From Mytilus trossulus (taxonomy: Eukaryota > Mollusca > Bivalvia > Mytilida > Mytilidae), in NCBI RefSeq assembly GCF_036588685.1, contig NC_086380.1, forward strand, positions 35,044,692 through 35,108,691: 64,000 nucleotides of DNA. The letters run 5' to 3'. Below, in pieces: positions 1 through 11,054 of this stretch (position 1 is its first letter; each line of letters begins with the position of its first letter). Below the pieces are notes generated by a model. That model saw only the letters and a program-made list of their open reading frames with translations, was not told the origin of the DNA and searched no databases. The position numbers were made by a program, and so were the translations under genes.

Positions 1-9
1 AGTAGCATA

Positions 10-139
10 CCCGTAGCCAGGGGGGTTCGGGTTGAAAACTAATAAGGACTGTTAAAGTCGATGTTCTGTTCGAATTGTGACTGTTAAAGTCGAGTTTGTG
101 AGTCAAACGAACCCCCCTTTGAAAATTCCTGGCTACGGG
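10..139. repeat. Foldback (palindromic) MITE-like element
   Basis: The motif CCCGTAGCCAGG at 10-21 returns as its reverse complement at 128-139, and the adjoining GGGGGGTTCG/CGAACCCCCC stretches also pair. The short interior holds a direct repeat of ACTGTTAAAGTCGA. There is no coding potential. The structure fits a small non-autonomous DNA element; no clear target duplication is visible. Confidence 0.6.
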
Positions 140-1379
140 CCTGAGTAGCCAAGATCACATTAGTTTAATAGAAATACCATTTTGACAGTTTTCAGTACCA
201 TGTATAAGATAGTAATTATATGTTGATTGCTATGCTGGTTTTCAAAGATAACATATTTTAAAGTTGGACAGTAGATATATTTTGTATTTAATGAAATAAC
301 ATATCATGCTTGGTGCTTTTCATATAATTGCAATTTTTTTATGACAAAACTTTTTTTTGCTTTAAGTGCTTTAGAATAATAATACTTTTTTTTTAATAAT
401 GCACAAAATCAGTCATTTTATAAATAAGATTGTGGACAAGCTCTAACATAATAATTTTGGAGTTCTTAATTTTTCTACTCACTGCATTAGTGAAAAGATT
501 TGTTAAAATTCTAGAAAATAGTATCTCATATAAAGTCATAGTATACATAATAATTTGAAAGTGCTAAAAAAAGAAAAAAGTGTCCCATGAAGATTAATTT
601 GGAATGAAAGTTGTCATGAGTGCTTATTTTTTTTTTAAAGTTTACATAATTAATGAAAATTTAAAGAAATTTTAAAAGCATGAAAGGCTTTATTTATTAG
701 GAAAGCTGAGTCTTACAGACTTATCATTTTCAATAGAAAAAATTCTTGTAGCTGCCATCTTGAACTTCATCTTCATTCAACCATGTAACAAGTTTGTTTA
801 ACTCAGGCAAACATTTTAAAGGGTGTTATTAATTATTATAATTCTTCTTGATGTGTATATTGAAAAGAAACCACCGATTTTTCATCATTGGTCATTTTAA
901 CTGTGCCATGTGATGTATTTGTTCATTGTATTGTAATGTAAGATTGTAACATAAATTGTAACAGTTGATGACATAGAACACTACAAATAATGACATAGTA
1001 CACTACAAATTATGACATAGTACACATATTATGACAATGAAGACACTAGCCTAGTGTTGCATGGAATAGTTAACAAAACAAGACAATGTTTGTATAGTAT
1101 TTTTATAAATAAGTTTATATTAAACTTTTGATTACACCAATGATCATAATTGTTTACAACGGAGAATAATGGGAATATACATTGCTTTCAGGAGTTATTC
1201 TAATTGTTGATTTTTCCTCTAAGTTCAGTATTTTTGTGATTTTACTTTTTACTGAGGTTTCATAGCATTGTTCAGTAGTATTTGAGATGTTTGAGGAAAC
1301 TGTCAATTTAAATTTACAGAAAAATACCCTTTTTTGGTTGATTTTGTAAAGATATTTTTATACGACCGCAAATTTTGAA
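140..1379. other. AT-rich region without a gene
   Basis: No exon-like open frame with splice signals was found on either strand. A short tandem repeat with a 22-base unit (ATGACATAG-ACACTACAAAT) runs about three copies at 968-1037. Positions about 1200-1260 resemble the end of a dispersed mussel repeat that recurs near 37.6 and 61.75 kb. Confidence 0.5.
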
Positions 1380-3590
1380 AAAATTTTCGTCGTATATTGC
1401 TATCACGTTGGCGTCGTCGTCGTCGTCGTCCGAATACTTTTAGTTTTCGCACTCTAACTTTAGTAAAAATGAATATAAATCTATGAAATTTTAACACAAG
1501 GTTTATGACCATAAAAGGAAGGTTGGTATTGATTTTGGGAGTTTTGGTCCTAACATTTTAGGAATTAGGGGCCAAAAAGGGCCCAAATAAGCATTTTCTT
1601 GGTTTTCGCACTATAACTTTAGTTTAAGTTAATAGAAATCTATGAAATTTTGACACAAGGTTTATGACTACAAAAGAAAGGTTGGGATTGATTTTGGGAG
1701 TTTTGGTTTCAACAGTTTAGGAAAAAGGGGCCAAAAAAGGGCCCAAATAAGCATTATTCTTGGTTTTCGCACTATAACTTTAGTTTAAGTTAATAGAAAT
1801 CTATGAAATTTTAACACAAGGTTTATGACCACAAAAGGAAGGTTGGTATTGATTTTGGGAGTTTAGGTCCCAACAGTTTAGGAATTAGGGGCCAAAAAGG
1901 GACCCAAATAAGCATTTTTCTTGGTTTTTGGACCACAACGCTAGTATAAGTAAATAGAAATCTATGAAATTTAAACACAAGGTTTATGACCATAAAAGGA
2001 AGGTTGGTATTGATTTTGGGAGTTTTGGTCCCAACAGTTTAGGAAAAAGGGGCCCAAAGGGTCCAAAATTAAACTTTGTTTGATTTCATCAAAATTGAAT
2101 AATTGGGGTTCTTTAATATGCCGAATCTAACTGTGTATGTAGATTCTTAACTTTTGGTCATGTTTTCAAATTGGTCTACATTAAGGTCCAAAGGGTCCAA
2201 AATTAAACTTAGTTTGATTTTGACAAAAAATGAATCGGTTGGGTTCTTTGATATGTTGAATCTAAAAATGTACTTAGATTTTTGATTATTGGCCCAGTTT
2301 TCAAGTTGTTGGTCCAAATCTGGGTCCAAAATTAAACTTTATTTGATTTCATCAAAAATTGAATAAATGGGGTTCTTTGATATGCCTAATCTAACTGTGT
2401 ATGTAGATTCTTCATTTTTGGTCCCGTTTTCAAATTGGCCTACATTAAGGTCCAAAGGGGTCCAAAATGAAACTAAGTTTGATTTTAACAAAAATTAAAT
2501 TCTTGGGCCTCTTTGATATGCTGAATCTAAACATGTACTTAGATTTTTGATTATGGGCCCAGTTTTCAAGTTGGTCCAAATCAGGATCTAAAATTATTAT
2601 ATTAAGTATTGTGCAATAGCAAGTCTTTTCAATTGCACAGTATTGTGCAATGGCAAGAAATATCTAATTTCACAATATTGTGAAATAGCAGATTTTTTTT
2701 TTAATTAGAGTTATCTTTCTTTGTCCAGAATAGTAAGCAAGAAATATCTTATTGCAAGAATTTTTTTTAATTGGAGTTATCTTTCTTTGTCCAGAATCAA
2801 CTTAAATCTTTGTTATATACAATATACAATGTATATTCACTTTTTACTACCAACTGATAAATTTAAATAATCTTTACCATTCAGTGATAACAAGCAGTTT
2901 TTTTACATCTTAATATTTATGATGTATTTAAATGAGTAGTTATTGTTGCAAACTCCATAAGAATATTTTAATTGAGATTAGTTTTGGAATAAGTGAAAGG
3001 GGGATGTGATTAAAAAATTGGGTTCAATTTTTCTCATTTGAAATTTCATAAATAAAAAGAAAATTTCTTCAAACATTTTTTTGAGAGGATTAATATTCAA
3101 CAGCATAGTGAATTGCTCTAAGAGAAAACAAAAATGTTAAGTTCATTAGAACACATTCATTCTGTGTCAGAAACCTATGCTGTGTCAACTATTTAATCAC
3201 AATCCAAATTTAGAGCTGAATCCAGCTTGAATGTTGTGTCCATACTTGCCCCAACCGTTCAGGGTTCAACCTCTGCGGTCGTATAAAGCTACGCCCTGCG
3301 GAGCATCTGGTTCTCATTTGAAATTTCATAAATAAAAAGAAAATTTCTTCAAACATTTTTTTGAGAGGATTAATATTGAACAGCATAGTGAATTGCTCTA
3401 AGAGAAAACAAAAATTTTAAGTTCATTAGAACACATTCATTCTGTGTCAGAAACCTATGCTGTGTCAACTATTTAATCACAATCCAAATTTAGAGCTGAA
3501 TCCAGCTTGAATGTTGTGTCCATACTTGCCCCAACCGTTCAGGGTTTAACCTCTGCGGTCGTATAAAGCTACGCCCTGCGGAGCATCTGG
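1380..3590. repeat. Long composite interspersed repeat with internal tandem units
   Basis: It starts near a (GTC)n microsatellite at 1411-1431. Next come about four units of roughly 160 bases (starts near 1445, 1602, 1763 and 1921) sharing ATCTATGAAATTTTAACACA and GGAATTAGGGGCCAAAAAGG. About four units of roughly 125 bases (about 2045-2590) follow, sharing TCCAAAATTAAACTT. A motif TATTGTGCAATRGCAAG is repeated at 2610-2760. The end is a duplicated 280-base block. From memory this whole arrangement recurs in mussel genomes as one unit; that part is recall, the tandem structure is visible. Confidence 0.65.
3031..3590. repeat. 280-bp near-identical tandem duplication
   Basis: Bases 3031-3310 and 3311-3590 are the same 280-base block repeated head to tail. 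I count about three differences by eye (attcaac/attgaac, aaatgtt/aaatttt, ggttcaac/ggtttaac). Each copy ends in the GC-rich tail CCTCTGCGGTCGTATAAAGC followed by TACGCCCTGCGGAGCATCTGG. The low divergence implies a recent duplication or conversion. Confidence 0.9.
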
Positions 3591-3696
3591 TTAGACTCTT
3601 GCGAAAATTGAATATTAACAAGAATTTGACATAATATAAAGCTATCTTTCTATTGTTCAAGACTATATGGACAGCCAGGTTTTATTTTCATTACAG

Positions 3697-5854
3697 AAAG
3701 TCCAGCAATATTACCCTGTTAAACCAGAATGGAGAGATACATGAAAAAATACCTTATGAGGAAGTACTTAAAAGAAAAAAGAAAAAGAAGATAAAAAGCT
3801 TTTGTATAATGGGAGATAACTTTGTTTACATTGACACTAATAGCAGGTAAGCAAGTTTTGTTTCATGGGAGATAACTGTGCAAAATAACTATTAAATAAA
3901 GGGAGATAATTTGGTTAACTTAGACCTAGAATTCACACTACACACACAATAAAAATATATTTGCAAGTTCACAAAGTAAAGGGAACGGACAGACAAAAAT
4001 ATATCAAAAACAGATAGCCAAAAAAAAACATGAAATATACAGATAAGTTTTTGAAAACAAGATAACAAAATAAATCAACAATGCAAATTTATTAACAGAC
4101 TTAAACCAAACCTATGTATATATGATTTTGGTATTGCTTTCTGTATGGGTTAGTAGACAGTAGAGTGTTTTCAAATCTTTGTAAGAGAGGTTGGACACAG
4201 GATCACATTTTATATAGATTGGTACTTTGGTAGCAATCCAAAAACATAAATATCCAAAAGACATCTAGATGTTTGTAATCAGCACTGATTTTTGTTTCTT
4301 TCAGAATGTGTATTCGCCAGGAACACCAGAACATCCCCATCACTAGTTTTACTGGAGTTAAAATGATCTATGTTGTTAATGCTGATGTGTGTATTGTACA
4401 TGATACTTTAGGAGTCTGTATGTTTAACATCAGGACCAGCAAATGTTTGCAACTGAATGTGAAAATAGAAGACAGTATAGAGAGGTAAAGCATGATGACA
4501 TTTATAAATTTTACCCCTTGTCCAGCACTCATAATAAGTAAATAATCAATCTTCTTAAGTCTGAGTCTCTTTTGAATCAATATAGAAAAAATACTGTTTT
4601 TGTCCAGCCTGTGACTTTTGTCACAGAAAGCTCGACATAGGGATAGTGATCCAGTGGCAGCATAAGTTATCTTATTAAAAGCTTTATGTTTTAGAAGGTT
4701 GAAGACCTAGATGCTTCATACTTTGTATATAGATGCATCATGCTACAAAGTGTCTGTCAGTCACATATCTAATGTCCTTGACCTCATTTTCATGGTTCAG
4801 TGACAATTTGAAAAAAAAGTTAAATTGTTTTGTAATTTTAAATATTCTCTAATTATACACAATAGGATAACTATATTTGGTATGTGCATACCTTGCAAGG
4901 TCGTTATGCCTGTCAGACAGTTTTCACTTGAGCTCAACCTCATTTCATGGATCAGTGAACAAGGTAAAGTTTTGGTGGTCAAGTCCATATCTCAGATACT
5001 ATAAACAATAGGTCTAGTATATTCTGTGTATGGAAGGACTGTAAGGTATACATGTCCAACTGGCAGATGTCATCTGACCTTCACCTCATTTTCATGGTTT
5101 AGTGGTTATAGTTAAGGCTTTGTGTTTTGTCTGTTTTTCTTCTACTGTATGCAATAGGTCTACTATATTTGATGTATGGAATGATTGTAAAGTGTACATG
5201 TCTAGCTGGCAGGTGTCATCTGACCTTGACCTTATTGTCATGGTTGAGTGGTCAAAGTTAAGTTTTGTGTTTTGGTCTTTTTATCTAATACTATCTGCAT
5301 AAGTCAACTATATTTGGTGTATGGAAACATTTTATGATCATGCATGTTTTATTTGACATTGACCTCATTTTCATAGTTCATTGCTCAGTGTTAAGCTTAT
5401 GTATTTTGGTCTGATATTTCTTAAGGTAAAAAGAAACCTCAAATTAAAAAAAATATACATATGTTTTTATAACTCAATGGATAGTTTTCATTATAAAACT
5501 TATTTACATTTACTTTTTTCTGAAGAAAATTCTTTAATTTGTTCATATTTAAAAGAAGCTTACTTTATTTTAATTGCTTCTTTCCAGGAAGCAATTCCCC
5601 GACATATTTTCCGTATGCAAAGTGACCACTCGTAAAAATCCAGTGATCACAATACGCATGGATGTCCTTAAAATTAACTATTATCTGATTGTACATGTTA
5701 AACATATGCTCAAGATCCATGCTTTTTTGTTGATTGTTGACAAACAGATGACAATCGTTAAACTTCAGCTTCAAAACATGAACTTTAATTACCTGCCATA
5801 TTTTCACAACAACACTGACCGATTCAAAAAAAAAATTTGGCAATTAAATGAACT
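3697..5854 (+). CDS. 5' exon set of an unrecognised spliced gene (beta-propeller-like)
   Basis: Three exons fit together. Exon a is 3697-3846 (acceptor TTTTCATTACAG, donor GTAAGC). Exon b is 4305-4484 (acceptor TTTCTTTCAG, donor GTAAAG). Exon c starts at 5588 (acceptor TTCTTTCCAG). All junctions are phase 2, and exons a and b are 150 and 180 bases, so the frame stays open. The peptide has short alternating hydrophobic strands (FCIMGDNFVYIDT, MIYVVNADVCIVHD, CMFNIRTSKCLQL), as in WD40-type propellers, but I do not recognise the family. Exon c may end at 5854 (donor GTATGC, phase 2) or read to the stop at 5892-5894. Upstream coding exons are probably outside the window. The matching phase suggests continuation into the exons at 18272-21336; that link is inference. 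Confidence 0.55.
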
Positions 5855-6135
5855 GTATGCGAAAAACTTGATAAAATCGTGCACAGAAGACTAAGTTTAT
5901 GATGTTTGTATGCATTGGTTCAAGAATTGGAATAACATTATTTTTCACTGGTTACTTGTTTACTATGACTTTAAACAATAAGCAATAGGTCAACTATATT
6001 TGTTGTATGGAAGTATTGTTAGCTGTACATGTCTGCCTGGCATGGTTTATTTGACTTTGACCTCATTTTCATGGTTTATTTGATGATTTATTGGTTAATG
6101 TCAAGTTTATGTGACAGTTGTAATAAGGCTTCATA
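4740..6135. repeat. Tandem/dispersed repeat, about 170-bp units, around exon c
   Basis: Units share GACCTCATTTTCATGGTT, CAATAGGTCTACTATATTTG and GTATGGAATGATTGTAA. About four units lie at 4740-5400 and another at 5965-6115. The same family returns in inverse orientation at 27.24-28.34 kb. Exon c (5588-5854) sits inside this repeat cluster; the exon sequence itself is not part of the unit. Confidence 0.7.
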
Positions 6136-7600
6136 TTTAGGACTATCGACACAATATCAATTATTAGTAAAGAAGGCGAGACATTTCAAAGTGTGCACTC
6201 TTGTTTTTTAGTATTAACTAATTTCTACACAAGAAATTATCAGCACTAAATAGGCTATTTGCCAATTCCCGTATTTGACCCTATTATTAGAAGCCTTATT
6301 TTTTTGTTGTCTCCCTTAGCTTTATGAGGGACATAAATTTTTATTTACAATGGAGAGCTAGCAGAAATAGCAAATTTACCTGTGCATAATGTGAGTAATC
6401 TATAAGGTTTTTAAATCTATTAATTACATTAATTTGTTGTTAAGCTAAATACTTTTGACATCAGAAATTATTTTTCATGAAAAAATAGTTTGACAGCCGA
6501 TACATCACTTTCAATTCATCATGCTTTGCATTGGCAAAAGCCAATATTGTCAGATATGGAACCAGTCTAAGATTGACAAAGGGAAGTAATTTATTTATAA
6601 AGTGTGTAATAATAGAATCAAATCGGTCATTGGCAAATGGACTATTGATGCTACTACGGGAGATAAAGTTCATGAAATATGTCCAAAAGAGGGATAGATA
6701 CTCGAGGAATAGTCGAACTCATCAATTGATAATAAACTGACAACGCCATGGCTAAATATGAAAAAAGACAAACAGACAAATAATAGTAAACATGACACAA
6801 AATAGAAAATAAAGACTAAGCAACATGAACCCCACCAAAAACTGTACATTAAGCAATCAAACAACAATCAATCTTATTCCCTTATGATAAAAAAAACCAT
6901 CGAAATATGGTGAGATGCAGTTGTTTAAATTAGCACCATTTAAACTCTGTTGGATATTTGTCTAGTTGGCATCATACTAAATCTTCTTATTGTCTTATTG
7001 ACAAGGTTCCAGACTTGGCTAGAAAATTAGATTTAAATGACTTTATTGGTTCAATCATATATCCAATGTTAAGAAAAATTTTCAATCAAACCATGAGAAT
7101 AATTTGAATTGTATTTTCATTTTGTTAAAATCACATTGTCTTAATATTTTTTGCTTTGAAATGTTATTAACACTTTGAAACAGCTTAAATCCCTAAAGTT
7201 GACATGATTCTAATAAATGAATTAGTATTATAACAGTATGTTAAATTACAGTGTGTTGCATAGTGTTAATGTGTGAATAACAAAAGTGGATGGACATGTA
7301 TTACATTGTTGAAATTAAATAATAATCAGCTTTATTTTCTAATCAATATTTAATCCATATAAATTGTACAAAATACATACACATGAATACATTGTATGTT
7401 AGTTAAATTATTAAGTTAATTAAAATAAGATAAAAGTAAACACCTACCTAAATAAAATCTATCACAATTTAATAATTTGACACATTCACTTAAATAAAAT
7501 ATATAATATTAGCAAATTAAAGCAAAAAGATATTAACAAACATTGACTAAATTATAATGAAATAAGATTTAAAAAAAAGATGCATACAATAAAATTACAT
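6136..7600. other. Intronic or intergenic; partial dispersed repeat at 6689-6842
   Basis: No supported gene. Bases 6689-6842 match the family also seen in the C1q introns at 49.2-49.47 and 60.42-60.68 kb, with shared text ACTGACAACGCCATGGCTAA and GAACCCCACCAAAAACT. The rest is AT-rich sequence in which I see nothing. Confidence 0.55.
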
Positions 7601-7880
7601 TTAAGGTGGTACCTAACACTACAGGGAGATAACTCTGTAAAATCAGCTAAACTTTTTAATTATGTTGTGTTGTTAAGGCAATATAAAGCTTCTCAATGAT
7701 TAAACTTAGTGTATGTTAAACTACTCTATAACCAGTGTAATTGTTCTGATAAAATAGTTGGTTAAAATTTTTGAAACTTTGATATTTTTGTCAAAGGTTA
7801 AAAGTAAATACTTTGTCAAAAGTTCATGAAAATTAAACTAGCCAAATTGATTTTAGCGAAGGAGTTGTGAACCACCTTAA
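7601..7880. repeat. TTAA-flanked MITE, copy 1
   Basis: A 280-base element begins TTAAGGTGGT and ends ACCACCTTAA, giving perfect 10-base inverted ends that include TTAA on both sides. There is no open frame of note. TTAA target duplications are typical of piggyBac-type elements; the assignment is tentative. Confidence 0.6.
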
Positions 7881-8426
7881 CTACATTATTACAAAATAAA
7901 ACTGAATACTGAGAGACAAATAGAATAAATAAATATACATTTAAATGAATTACTAGTATACCAAAATAAAATTTAAAGCAGACTTAATATACATGTTATA
8001 TAAAGTGAAAATATATTTAATTGAAATAAAGTAAAATAAAATGGACAAATACAATGAAATTCAGTGTAAAGTTAACTAAAGCATAATGAAACAATATCAA
8101 ATACAGAAAGATTAACAAAACAGTCATTAGATTGTGTCAATGGCACTCACACCACATCTTCCTACATATATCTGTCTATTAAAAAGATTATATAGCACTC
8201 AAGAGAGACTGACATTTTAAGACAACATATTTTTGTTGAATCGAGTTCAGTTGTTCACACAAATAGATAAACAAATAAACAACAATAAGCAAACAAATAA
8301 ACAACAATGAACAAACAAACAAAATAAATCAATTTTCCATAACCTTGTGACGTCATTTGGTGAAATATGACAACATTTTACTTTGTAAAATGTCATAACA
8401 TATTGTTAAGCATTTAAAAATTCCTA

Positions 8427-8984
8427 TTAAGGTGGCTCATGGGTACAAAAATTTTAGCAAAAAATTAAACCTTTATTTTTTCATTACAAATTTTATTTAT
8501 TACACTATTAGTTGTAACTTTATGATATGGTACAAAAAACAAACCAAAAAAATGATTTAGTTTGTCCCCAGATGACTTTAAAAATTGAAAAAGCTCCAAA
8601 TTATCTCCCTTTGATGCAGAAATGCCATTTTTTGGCCTTAAATTTGAAATATTTTTTCTAACTCATCAGTGACCTATATTTTTTATTATTGTTTTCAAAT
8701 AAGCAGTACATAAACTAAATAATTGTAGAATTTAAGCGATTTCTTATATTAGGTTATTTTTTTATTTCGATATTTCCTCTTTTTCTCCTATTAGTTCAAC
8801 AGTAAAAAAGGACATTAACAAAAATGTAGGCTTCTTCCAGAGGCAGATTTTAGCTTAAATGAACGGTGACCCCATTTTTTTATTTCATTTTTCTTTTAAG
8901 TATATGATAAAGTTCATTTATGAAAAAATATAGCGAAATCCTATATTAGAAAAAAAAAATCATTTATACCCAGGAGCCCCCTTA
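8427..8984. repeat. TTAA-flanked MITE, copy 2
   Basis: The left end TTAAGGTGGCTCATGGGTAC pairs with the right end GTATACCCAGGAGCCCCCTTAA-like sequence (TTATACCCAGGAGCC then CCCTTAA). TTAA borders both sides. The ends resemble those of the 7601-7880 element, and the interior is AT-rich and non-coding. Confidence 0.6.
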
Positions 8985-8989
8985 ATGGT

Positions 8990-9230
8990 TTATGTTACAA
9001 ATACAGGATAACTGTATGTCTGTCCCCCTTCAGGTTAAAATTTTTGGCTGAGGTAGTTTGTGATGAAGTTGAAGTCCAATCAAATTGAAAATTAGTACAA
9101 AAGTTCCCTATGATATGATCTTTCTAATTTTAATGTCAAATTAGAGTATTTGCAGGGTCCACTGGACATTGAAAATGATAGTGTGGATGGGGCATACAAT
9201 GTACTAGGGACACATTCTTGTTTCAATTTA
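8990..9230 (+). repeat. Dispersed mussel repeat with CTTCAGGTTAAA head
   Basis: The block runs from a CTGTCCCCCTTCAGG head through GAAGTTGAAGTCCAATCAA to GGACACATTCTTGTT. Related copies lie at 13.22-13.51, 23.60-23.88 and 33.06-33.35 kb. The apparent open frame at 9150-9434 starts in this repeat and has no splice context, so I do not call it a gene. Confidence 0.7.
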
Positions 9231-9484
9231 ATTTTATTAATCTTATATAATACATTGCAGTACTTGTTTAAGATATACCATGTTCATTGCTTTTACAGTC
9301 ATAAAATGGAAGTATTAAAAAATTCAGTTCAAATTCTATTAATTAAAAATGGAAATCAAGGCAACCAACAAAATACTTGGGAATATATTAAGATAGCCCC
9401 CAAATTTACCTCCATTCTACTTTGGGTATACTGATTAATAAGGTTCATGTGCTGATTCATGGTGCTAACAGAGGAAAAAGACAG

Positions 9485-9700
9485 TTTCTCGTGTACAATT
9501 TGGAAATCAGTATGGTGTTCATTATCACTGAACTAGTATATATTTTTTTAGGGGCCAGCTGAAGGACACCTCCGGGTGCGGGAATTTCTCGCTACATTGA
9601 AGACCTGTTGGTGACCTTCTGCTGTTGTTTTTTTCTACGGTCTGGTTATTATCTCTTTGACACATTCCCCATTTCCGTTCTCAATTTTAAGGAACAGAAT
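9485..9700 (+). repeat. Dispersed repeat, GGGGCCAGCTGAAGG family
   Basis: It contains GGGGCCAGCTGAAGGACACC, GGGTGCGGGAATTTCTCGCT and a tail CACATTCCCCATTTCCGTTC. The same family appears at 13.98-14.14, 27.63-27.73, 47.70-47.96 (reverse) and 48.42-49.03 kb (longest copy). Confidence 0.75.
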
Positions 9701-9839
9701 CACAAAGACCAACTAAACTTCAGTATGGTTAAGGGATTATAATGAATAAAAACATTAATGTATTATTCACTACAAGTTAGTTACAATAATATGATGAGAA
9801 ATATTATTGACAAAATCTGCTTAGGATTTACAAAAAAAC

Positions 9840-10500
9840 TCATCATATATACAAGGAATAAAATTCTATAATTACGCCTGACATGTGTTTTGTCACAGTC
9901 TACAAAAGACTCATCAGTGATGCTCAAATCAAAAATGTTTAAAAGGCCAAATAAAGTATTAAATTGAAGAGTATTGAGGACCAAAAGTTCCTTAAAAGTT
10001 TGCCAAATACAAAAAAAATCAAATATTTGTAAAGAGTAAATTTATTATTATGAACATATTAATGATAACTCTTGTCAACACATAAGTGCTGAGTACTGGG
10101 CTGGTGATACCCAAGTTTCTGATTTTCTCACTGCATCTACAACTTTATATAGATATAGGAAGATGTGGTGTGAGTGCAAATGAGACAACTCTCCATCCTA
10201 ATAACAATTTAAAAAGTAAACCATTATAGGTTAAAGTACGGCCTTCAACACGGAGCCTTGGCTCACACCGAACAACAAGCTATAAAGGGCCCCAAAATTA
10301 CTAGTGTAAAACCATTCAAAAGGGAAAACCAACGGTCTAATCTATATAAACAAAACGAGAAACGAGAAACACGTATATATTACATAAACAAACGACAACT
10401 GCTATACATCAGATTCCTGACTTAGGACAGGTGCAAACATTTGCAGCGGGATTAAACGTTTTAATGGATCCAAACCTTCTCCCTTTTTCTGAAACAATAG
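9840..10500 (-). repeat. Two adjoining dispersed repeats (CGTCTGGCG-type and SINE-like)
   Basis: Bases 9850-10145 carry the reverse of the family recognised by a CAGACTCATCAGTGA-type core and GGGCTGGTGATACC. Bases 10150-10500 carry the SINE-like family with GAAGATGTGGTGTGAGTGC, GTACGGCCTTCAACACGG and ACATAAACAAACGACAACTG. Both families recur many times here (14.76, 15.06, 21.84, 34.26, 35.39 and 58.0 kb). Confidence 0.65.
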
Positions 10501-11054
10501 CATAACATCACAACATAGAAAAACATACGATAAAATATCAATTGGCAGACTTAACTCAATCAAAAAACGTATGATTACACAATGAACGAATTAATTTTAT
10601 CTGCGATATCTGAAAACAAATTCACAGTTAATTAAATATTAGAGACAAACATTCATGACCAAAAAGCTAACAAACAAATTCAAACACAGGACATCACTGA
10701 GAAATATTTAACCAATCAATGTTCACTTTAGAAAAAAAACGTTTTTTTATAATCTTGAAGTTTATACAAATGTTGTAAGAATAAGTGAAAAATTGAAGAT
10801 ATTACAAATAATCAAAGCTGGTGTATAGACAAGATCCATATAAATAAAAAATAACAAAAAAGAATGTTTCCACAATTTCAAACATAATATGAAGTTAATT
10901 CTTCCCTTAATTTATCATGAAGGGATTAACATTTTTCGTATTTTGTTTGAATTTCCAGTTACAATTACCTTTTAAGTGATTATACTTTATTTCCAAATAC
11001 CCTTCAAACACAAATTAATCATGACATAAATTTATAGATATATTATCATGATTG

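Noticed and set aside
1303..1512. Minus-strand open frame with an Arg-rich run
   Set aside because: The Arg run is the translation of a (GTC)n microsatellite at the edge of a repeat; no splice or signal support.
9150..9434. 94-residue plus-strand open frame
   Set aside because: Starts inside a dispersed repeat with several copies in the window; the rest is AT-rich with no domain.
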